Positions 5,559 to 10,073 of a DNA stretch of 10,073 bases are shown here, in pieces. The notes beneath the pieces were generated by a model. That model searched no databases. It saw only the letters and a list, made by a program, of their open reading frames with translations, and had not been told where the DNA came from. The stretch's first letter is position 1. Every line of letters starts with the position of its first letter. The stretch comes from DASZMX01 sp035551475 (lineage in GTDB: Bacteria; Verrucomicrobiota; Verrucomicrobiia; Limisphaerales; Palsa-1400). A program made the translations under genes and the position numbers. The DNA is taken from NCBI GenBank assembly GCA_035551475.1, contig DASZMX010000134.1:1-10073 (forward strand), read 5' to 3'.

Positions 5559-8448
5559 TCGTCTTCGGCGCAATGTTCCACCCGTCGCAGGCAATCACGG
5601 CGGTGGGCAGAATCGCGCTTTGCGACTCAATGCGGAACGACCGATGTTCGCCCGGCATCAGGTCGAAATAATCGTCCGAATAATACGCCGGCAAGATGCG
5701 CTGGTTGGTCTTGGGGTCGCGCAGCAAAAGACGCACGGCCAAGGCCGGAGCGCTGTCTGCCTTCGTCGAAGCTTCGCCGACAATCGCGCCGTTCTCGAAA
5801 TGGAATTTTAACTGCACGTCCGCGTTGGGCAGGTTGGTGAGTTGCGTCAAATCACCCTCTTCCCGCGCGTGCCAGTAAAAATTGTCGGACAACGGCTGAC
5901 CCGCCTGGTCGGCCAGGGTAAGGCGGACAAAATGGGCGTCATGGGCCGGCCAGGACAACGTGGTGACATCGGTCGCCGCATTGGCCGCCGCCGTCAATTT
6001 CTTCGGCGCCGTCTGCTCCACTTTTCCCGTCAGGCTGTAAATCGTGGCCGTGGCCGTGACGTGTTCCAGCGGCTTGGCGGTATGATTGACAATCGTCACC
6101 TTGGCGTCCGGCAGGCTCATCTGAATATGAATGGGCTCCGCGCCTTTCTTGGCGCCAAACAGCGCCGCGTTCGGCTCGTAATCCCAGGTGTAGAACTGCC
6201 AGACTGTGCTCGGCCACGAAGGATGGCTCATCCAGACCAGCACGCCGCCGCTCGGCTTCCAAAGGCGCGCGCCGAAACCTTCATAAATGGCGCGATACGT
6301 CTCGTAATTCACCATCTGCGATTTGCGCGTAAAATCATCCAGGCTGTTGGCCGGGCCAAAGCGGGTGTCGATGGCATGAATCAGCGTGTGGGAATCGCCG
6401 TTGCCCACGCTGTGCAAATCGTGGTACGCCCAAACATCGCCCAGCGGCCAGGTGTCCGCCTCATCCATCATCGAGCGAATCACCTCGGACGACGGCACCG
6501 AAAAAGCCCCCATTTCCGTGCTAAAACCCTCGTTCAACTCATGGTAATATTTGTCCAGCGGCTGATTGGACCACGGGCCGCTCATGCGCAAATTGACCCA
6601 GCGCGAATTCGGCTGGTAATAGCGGGTCCCGTCCAATTCCCGAATCAGGCGGTCATTCCCCTCATTGATGTCATTGGGCGGCACGCCTTCATTCATCGCG
6701 CACCAGATGGCAATGGACGGATGGTTGCGATACCGCTTGATGGTGTCGGCCACGTTGCGCAGGAAAAGATCGTGATCGATCGGCGCATAATTCCAGCCTT
6801 CCGTGTCCATCCAAAAATCATTCCAGACCAGCAAACCGTATTCGTCGCACAGATCGTAAAACGTCTCGGACGTGCTTTGGCCGCTCCAATTGCGAATCAT
6901 CACGATATTTCCATCGCGATGCAGCCGCATATAAGGCTCCAGTTTTTCGCGCGAAATGCGTTTCATGGCGTCATCCATGCCCCAATTGCCGCCATAACAC
7001 ATGATGCGCTGCCCATTCACCTTGATGGCGAGGTAGCGGGTCATTTCGGGATCATGCAGCGCCTTCAGCGCGGGTGAGGTTTCCTGGCCGGGCACGATCA
7101 CCGGATCGACCGGCTCTTCCTTCCAGCCGTTGGTGCGCCAATGCATGGATTTGCGGCGCATATCGATCACCGGCTGACCCCCGCGCGCGGCGCTGGGAAT
7201 GTATTCGAAACGTTTCTTGGCCCCGCCCGACGTTGCCTCCAATTCATAGCTCATTTCCCGAATGCCAAAACGCACCTCCCGCGTGTCCGAGGCCTGGCCC
7301 GACTGGTTCGTGAAGGACAAGGTCAAATGGTACAGCTCCGGTTTGCCATAACCATTCGGCCACCAGAGCCGCGGATTTTGCACGGTCAACTGCGCGAATT
7401 CCTGCGGCGTGATGCGCACGAGATTGGTTTCGCCGGGCGGCACCGTCACGGTTTTGTCGAAACTCACCCCTTCAAACGAGCCGTGCAAGGTGCCGCTCTG
7501 CGGGCTGGAGGAAGCGTTCGCCAGCTCCACTTCCACGCTGACATCCGCCTTGGAGGTGTCAGGCAAAGGCAGCTTCGTAATGACGTGCGGATCGAGCAAC
7601 GTCACATCGCCAGAGGCGCGCACCACGACATCCTGCCAGATTCCCGCGCAACGGTCGCGCAACGCGGGGATCCAATCCCAGCCTTCCGAACACACAAACG
7701 TCGGGCCATCCAGGCAGCCCGTTCCCCCATTGTCCCCAGGCCCAAACTTGACCGATTGCTCGCTGGGCAAACCCGGGTCAGGCACCGGCATGATCATGAC
7801 TGCCAACGTGTTAACGCCGGGCTGCGCGGCTTTGGTGATGTCGAAATCTCCGCGAATAAAAGCTCCGGTGATATGCCCGAGATAATGCCCGTTGAGCCAG
7901 ATTTCCGCATAATAGTTAATGCCCTTGAATTGCAGAGCCAATTGCCGCCCGCTAAAACTGGCCGGCAGGCTGAACTCCGTCCGATACCAATAATCCTGCT
8001 TGTTCAGGCTCTCGGGAATCGTGAGGTTGTTCAGTCCGAAATAGGGGTCGCGATAAACGCCTTGATCCACCAACGTCGCCAGCGCCGTGCCGGGCACCGT
8101 GGCGTCATACCACGCTTTTGTGTCGAAACCCGCCGTGGAAAGCGCCGCTCCGTCGGCTTTGATATTCGGCGCTTCCGCCATTTCCCAGCCCGCGTTGAGA
8201 ATCAGCTCGTTGCCGCGCAGAACTGGGGCGCCTTTCTCGGTCAATTTTGCTTTGCGAACCGGTTCCGGGGGCAGCGGCGCCCGGGATTTTGGGTAGGTGT
8301 CCTTGGGTTGCGCCTTCTTCCCGGTGGCGCCGACTTTTTCGGTCGGATTGGGAAATGGCTTGGGGCGGAATTGCCCCGGAGTTTCGGCCCAAACCGGGAA
8401 ACCGAGGAGAAGAGAAGCGGCGAAGGCCAGAGCCCGCAGGTGTTTCAT
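5545..8448 (-). CDS. Secreted glycoside hydrolase family 2 enzyme (beta-mannosidase / exo-beta-glucosaminidase-like)
   Basis: This 967-residue exported enzyme is probably a retaining beta-glycosidase acting on mannosyl or glucosaminyl linkages. A signal peptide (MKHLRALAFAASLLLGFPVWA) fixes the ATG at 8448; an in-frame TTG at 8484 would put 12 odd residues in front of it. After a Pro/Lys-rich linker (about 25-70) come the sugar-binding-like domain (about 75-280, with GWDWIP at 256-261), an immunoglobulin-like domain ending near LWWPNGYG (about 361-368), and the TIM barrel. The barrel carries YGGNWGMDD (485-493), the probable acid/base Glu587 in AMNEGVPPNDIN and the probable nucleophile Glu645 in STEMGAF. 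C-terminal beta domains follow (about 770-960). NEGVPP.DIN and GGNWG resemble the endo-beta-mannosidase/exo-glucosaminidase clade rather than LacZ. Exact substrate cannot be read from sequence. No partner transporter or regulator is adjacent. Confidence 0.9.
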   Translation of the reverse strand: MKHLRALAFAASLLLGFPVWAETPGQFRPKPFPNPTEKVGATGKKAQPKDTYPKSRAPLPPEPVRKAKLTEKGAPVLRGNELILNAGWEMAEAPNIKADGAALSTAGFDTKAWYDATVPGTALATLVDQGVYRDPYFGLNNLTIPESLNKQDYWYRTEFSLPASFSGRQLALQFKGINYYAEIWLNGHYLGHITGAFIRGDFDITKAAQPGVNTLAVMIMPVPDPGLPSEQSVKFGPGDNGGTGCLDGPTFVCSEGWDWIPALRDRCAGIWQDVVVRASGDVTLLDPHVITKLPLPDTSKADVSVEVELANASSSPQSGTLHGSFEGVSFDKTVTVPPGETNLVRITPQEFAQLTVQNPRLWWPNGYGKPELYHLTLSFTNQSGQASDTREVRFGIREMSYELEATSGGAKKRFEYIPSAARGGQPVIDMRRKSMHWRTNGWKEEPVDPVIVPGQETSPALKALHDPEMTRYLAIKVNGQRIMCYGGNWGMDDAMKRISREKLEPYMRLHRDGNIVMIRNWSGQSTSETFYDLCDEYGLLVWNDFWMDTEGWNYAPIDHDLFLRNVADTIKRYRNHPSIAIWCAMNEGVPPNDINEGNDRLIRELDGTRYYQPNSRWVNLRMSGPWSNQPLDKYYHELNEGFSTEMGAFSVPSSEVIRSMMDEADTWPLGDVWAYHDLHSVGNGDSHTLIHAIDTRFGPANSLDDFTRKSQMVNYETYRAIYEGFGARLWKPSGGVLVWMSHPSWPSTVWQFYTWDYEPNAALFGAKKGAEPIHIQMSLPDAKVTIVNHTAKPLEHVTATATIYSLTGKVEQTAPKKLTAAANAATDVTTLSWPAHDAHFVRLTLADQAGQPLSDNFYWHAREEGDLTQLTNLPNADVQLKFHFENGAIVGEASTKADSAPALAVRLLLRDPKTNQRILPAYYSDDYFDLMPGEHRSFRIESQSAILPTAVIACDGWNIAPKTTAAE

Positions 8449-8657
8449 GCGCCCGAGATTAGAATTCCCTCCAGGGGCGCACAACTAAAAATGCCCCGGC
8501 AGCCCTCGTTCTTTAGTATAGGATTGCCCAGAATTAGGACGCGCTCGGATTTGAGGAGAACGAACGCTTCCTATTAACTGCGGAGGGGCCGCGCCTTCCC
8601 GGGCGTTATCACGAATGAGTTGGCACGGTTCCCGCTTAATCTCAAGTGCGTGTCTCA

Positions 8658-8679
8658 CCAATCCGCGTGTGCGGTTTGG
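8658..8679. repeat. Inverted repeat A, 9-bp arms with one mismatch
   Basis: CCAATCCGC (8658-8666) and GCGGTTTGG (8671-8679) are complementary except for one T-T position, around a GTGT loop. It abuts palindrome B two bases downstream. It could be part of a structured RNA or a protein-binding site; the sequence does not decide. Confidence 0.45.
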
Positions 8680-8681
8680 GC

Positions 8682-8712
8682 GGGGTCCGGTCGAGCTCAA
8701 CGACTGGACCCC
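8682..8712. repeat. Inverted repeat B, 12-bp arms with one G-U/A-C position
   Basis: The arms at 8682-8693 and 8701-8712 (GGGGTCC outer part, GTCG inner part) pair over 12 positions around a 7-base loop. The only non-Watson-Crick position would be a G-U wobble in + strand RNA but an A-C mismatch in minus-strand RNA, so a + strand transcript folds better. A TTTTT run follows at 8721-8725 on the + strand, eight bases after the stem, too far for a standard terminator. Confidence 0.5.
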
Positions 8713-8775
8713 GTTTCGCATTTTTAGAGGCGGCGTTTCACCTGCAACCACCCCTGCCTGCCCTCCCTCAATACA

Positions 8776-8820
8776 AAAAGGCCCATCTTCCTGTCGCACG
8801 AATGCGAACAAGAAGACGGG
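8776..8820 (-). terminator. Rho-independent terminator downstream of the SWIB gene
   Basis: On the minus strand a 9-bp outer stem (CCCGTCTTC with GAAGATGGG, including one G-U pair) encloses a small internal loop. Inside that is a 5-bp inner stem (TCGCA/TGCGA) capped by a TTCG tetraloop. The stem is followed by CC and then TTTTT (8775-8779). The last SWIB codon is about 95 bases upstream, so this would end the SWIB (or kinase-SWIB) transcript and separate it from the GH2 gene. Confidence 0.65.
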
Positions 8821-8839
8821 TGTGCCTGCAATACTGTGA

Positions 8840-8864
8840 GAAAACCGAAAGGCGCCGCCGCGCC
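8840..8864 (-). terminator. Secondary short hairpin with T-rich tail after the SWIB gene
   Basis: GGCGC and GCGCC pair around a GGCG loop on the minus strand (8851-8864), followed by TTTCGGTTTTCTC. The stem is only 5 bp and the tail is broken, so it may act as a pause or back-up ahead of the stronger hairpin at 8776-8820. Confidence 0.3.
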
Positions 8865-8914
8865 AGGCCGCCCGGAATCAACCGTGCGGCCGCCGCCCGC
8901 GTCCCCGAGGGGAA

Positions 8915-9193
8915 TTACTTCGCCAGATGGCCGGAGACCAGCTTGGTCATCTCGAACATGCTGACTTGTTTCTTGCCGTTGAAGACCGCCTGCATCGCTT
9001 CATCCGCATTGATGAGGGTGCGCTGCTTCTTGTCTTGGAGACCGTGCTTGCGGATGTAATCCCAAAGCTTTTTGGTCAATTCCGTGCGGGGGAGCGGCTT
9101 GGAGCCGACAACTTTAGCGAGCTTCTCGTCCGGCTGCACCGGTTTCATGAACGCTGCGCTCGGTTTTCTCGTGGACTTGGATTTGGTAGCCAT
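8915..9193 (-). CDS. SWIB/MDM2-domain protein
   Basis: This 92-residue protein consists of a short basic N-terminal tail (MATKSKSTRKPSA) and a single SWIB domain covering about residues 15-90. Domain hallmarks are visible: FMKPVQPDEKLAKVVGSKPL, then RTELTKKLWDYIRKHGLQD, INADEAMQAVFNGKK and the terminal VSMFEMTKLVSGHL. The family is best known from eukaryotic chromatin remodellers, and stand-alone copies occur in chlamydiae and related bacteria. A nucleoid- or DNA-associated role is plausible but not shown. The ATG at 9193 has an AAGG just upstream with short spacing. A TAAAAT box lies in the 82-bp gap to the kinase gene, without a convincing -35, so it may have its own promoter. A terminator follows. 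Confidence 0.92.
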   Translation of the reverse strand: MATKSKSTRKPSAAFMKPVQPDEKLAKVVGSKPLPRTELTKKLWDYIRKHGLQDKKQRTLINADEAMQAVFNGKKQVSMFEMTKLVSGHLAK

Positions 9194-9275
9194 GCCTTTT
9201 TCTGAACTTTCACCGCGCAGAATGCAACAACTATTTTACACAGTTTTTTTGACATCCTCCTCGGAAAAAACCGTT

Positions 9276-10073
9276 TTAAACGTAGAGCGCCGCCTGGATT
9301 TCCCGCCGCGCCATCTCCATGTCAAGATAACGGCCATCCATGTCCGCCTTCAGGCATTTGAGAATCGCCTTCTCCAGCGGCAGCGGGACTTCCGGGTTAT
9401 GCTCGCGCGGCGGGGCCGGCGGCCCGCTTAATTGCCGGCGCAAAATCTCGTCCGGCGTGTCGCCGGGAAACGGCTTCTGGCCTGTCAATACTTCGTACAT
9501 GGAGACCCCCAGCGCGAAGATGTCCGCCCGCTGGTCGATCGGCTGGTGCCGCAACTGCTCCGGCGCCATGTAGGCCGGCGTCCCCGGGTAGCGCGGCATT
9601 TTCTCCGGCTTCTCCGGGCGCGTTTGCGCCAGGTCGAAATCAATCAGGCGCACGCCCCCGCTGCGCGTCACCAGCACGTTCTCCGGCTTTATGTCAAGAT
9701 GAATAAAACCGCTGTCGTGCACCTGCTCCAGCCCCAGCGTCATGTCAATTATAATCTGCGCCACGTTCTCCCCCAGCAGCGGGTCGTTCCGCGCCAGGAG
9801 CTGCTTCAGGTTCGAGCTCTCCACATACTCCATCAGCAGGTAGGGCGCGCCCTCGATTTTCCCATGCTCCACGTAATTGATCACATTCGGGTTGTGATGG
9901 ATTTTTGACAGCACTTCGCACCCGTGCGCGAACTGGCGCCGCTCGGAAAAATTGAAGAAGGAGGCGTTGCGCATTTTGCGCAGCGCAAACGGCTGGCCTT
10001 GCGGGTCGGTGGCCACCCAGATCTCCGCCAGGCCGCCGCTGTTGATCAATTCCTGCAGATAAAAACGCCCGAA
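9276..10073 (-). CDS. Hanks-type serine/threonine protein kinase, 5' end cut by window edge
   Basis: The frame runs open to the window edge, giving 265 visible residues starting FGRFYLQELINSGG; the TTG at 10049 is internal. The kinase fold is clear: glycine-rich loop NSGGLAEIW, alpha-C Glu53 in GCEVLSKI, hinge LLMEYVESSNL, catalytic loop HLDIKPEN (125-132), APE (170-172) and DQRADIFALGVSMYEVLTG. Three motifs are unusual. The beta-3 lysine position reads FALRK, with Arg where Lys is expected and Lys one place later. HRD is HLD, making it a non-RD kinase. DFG is DFD. Catalytic Asp127 and metal-binding Asp145 are kept, so activity is likely but not certain. The protein ends at the kinase domain with no sensor or membrane segment on the C-terminal side. 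Substrates are unknown; SWIB lies 82 bp downstream. Confidence 0.9.
   Translation of the reverse strand, partial: FGRFYLQELINSGGLAEIWVATDPQGQPFALRKMRNASFFNFSERRQFAHGCEVLSKIHHNPNVINYVEHGKIEGAPYLLMEYVESSNLKQLLARNDPLLGENVAQIIIDMTLGLEQVHDSGFIHLDIKPENVLVTRSGGVRLIDFDLAQTRPEKPEKMPRYPGTPAYMAPEQLRHQPIDQRADIFALGVSMYEVLTGQKPFPGDTPDEILRRQLSGPPAPPREHNPEVPLPLEKAILKCLKADMDGRYLDMEMARREIQAALYV

Larger units (their letters stand above)
8449..8914. other. 466-bp intergenic region between SWIB and GH2 genes
   Basis: I see no convincing gene here. The open frames on both strands have no recognisable content, start signal or codon pattern. The part next to SWIB (8776-8864) holds terminator-like hairpins on the minus strand. 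The middle (8658-8712) holds two adjacent palindromes. The GH2-proximal part should contain the GH2 promoter: a TATACT hexamer lies on the minus strand at 8515-8520, about 67 bases before the ATG, but with no matching -35 box. A GGGGC/GCCCC inverted repeat with a 14-base loop spans 8474-8497 in the putative GH2 leader. Confidence 0.6.

Noticed and set aside
5842..7077. Long + strand open frame of 411 codons opposite the GH2 catalytic domain
   Set aside because: It is antisense to the conserved catalytic core, and its composition is typical of a shadow frame.
7141..8577. Long + strand open frame of 478 codons opposite the GH2 gene
   Set aside because: It lies entirely antisense to a clear GH2 reading frame with intact motifs. 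Its product is Arg/His/Pro-rich without domains, the usual mirror of a GC-rich gene.
8485..8811. Minus-strand open frame of 108 codons in the SWIB-GH2 gap
   Set aside because: It has no recognisable family or credible start. It would run from the SWIB terminator through both palindromes up to the GH2 leader.
9145..9255. Possible 36-residue minus-strand ORF with AGGAGG in front of its ATG
   Set aside because: The AGGAGG touches the ATG, leaving no spacing for ribosome binding. Most of the frame overlaps the SWIB start in another frame.
9249..9278. TTGACA on the + strand as a possible promoter
   Set aside because: No -10-like sequence lies 16-18 bases downstream, and it would only drive antisense RNA into the kinase gene.

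Overview
The window reads as a chromosomal segment of a Gram-negative, moderately GC-rich bacterium, most likely in the Verrucomicrobiota. That placement is an inference. It rests on a stand-alone SWIB-domain protein next to a Hanks-type Ser/Thr kinase, a secreted family 2 glycoside hydrolase, an outer-membrane barrel protein, and a coaD-DUF177-rpmF-plsX-fabH order. No rRNA, tRNA, CRISPR array, insertion sequence or phage gene was seen.

Layout. Positions 2-1348 (+) hold the 3' part of an outer-membrane beta-barrel protein whose start lies outside the window. Everything else is on the minus strand; read in the direction of transcription (right to left) it runs as follows. A Ser/Thr protein kinase is cut by the right edge (9276-10073). 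A SWIB-domain protein follows (8915-9193), then a 466-bp intergenic stretch with a good rho-independent terminator and two adjacent palindromes. Next is a secreted GH2 enzyme of 967 residues (5545-8448). Then comes a tightly packed housekeeping cluster: coaD (4991-5485), DUF177/YceD (4506-4976), rpmF (4312-4497), plsX (3242-4264) and fabH (2211-3242). The run ends with an unrecognised secreted protein (1345-2196) that meets the barrel gene tail to tail with overlapping stop codons.

How the genes fit together. coaD makes dephospho-CoA, one step before CoA, the source of the acyl-carrier phosphopantetheine arm. PlsX makes acyl-phosphate for phospholipid synthesis. FabH starts fatty-acid elongation. 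rpmF and DUF177 tie this lipid block to ribosome assembly. The DUF177-rpmF-plsX-fabH order is widely conserved in bacteria; the GH2 gene upstream and the secreted protein downstream are the lineage-specific parts. Spacing in the core is very tight: plsX and fabH share one base, rpmF starts 8 bp after DUF177, and DUF177 starts 14 bp after coaD. One transcript with translational coupling is therefore likely. A bulged hairpin lies just in front of plsX.

I found no convincing new multi-gene system. The points most worth a second look are the kinase with three non-canonical catalytic motifs, the hairpin in the rpmF-plsX gap, the paired palindromes between the SWIB and GH2 genes, and the secreted protein of unknown function attached to fabH.
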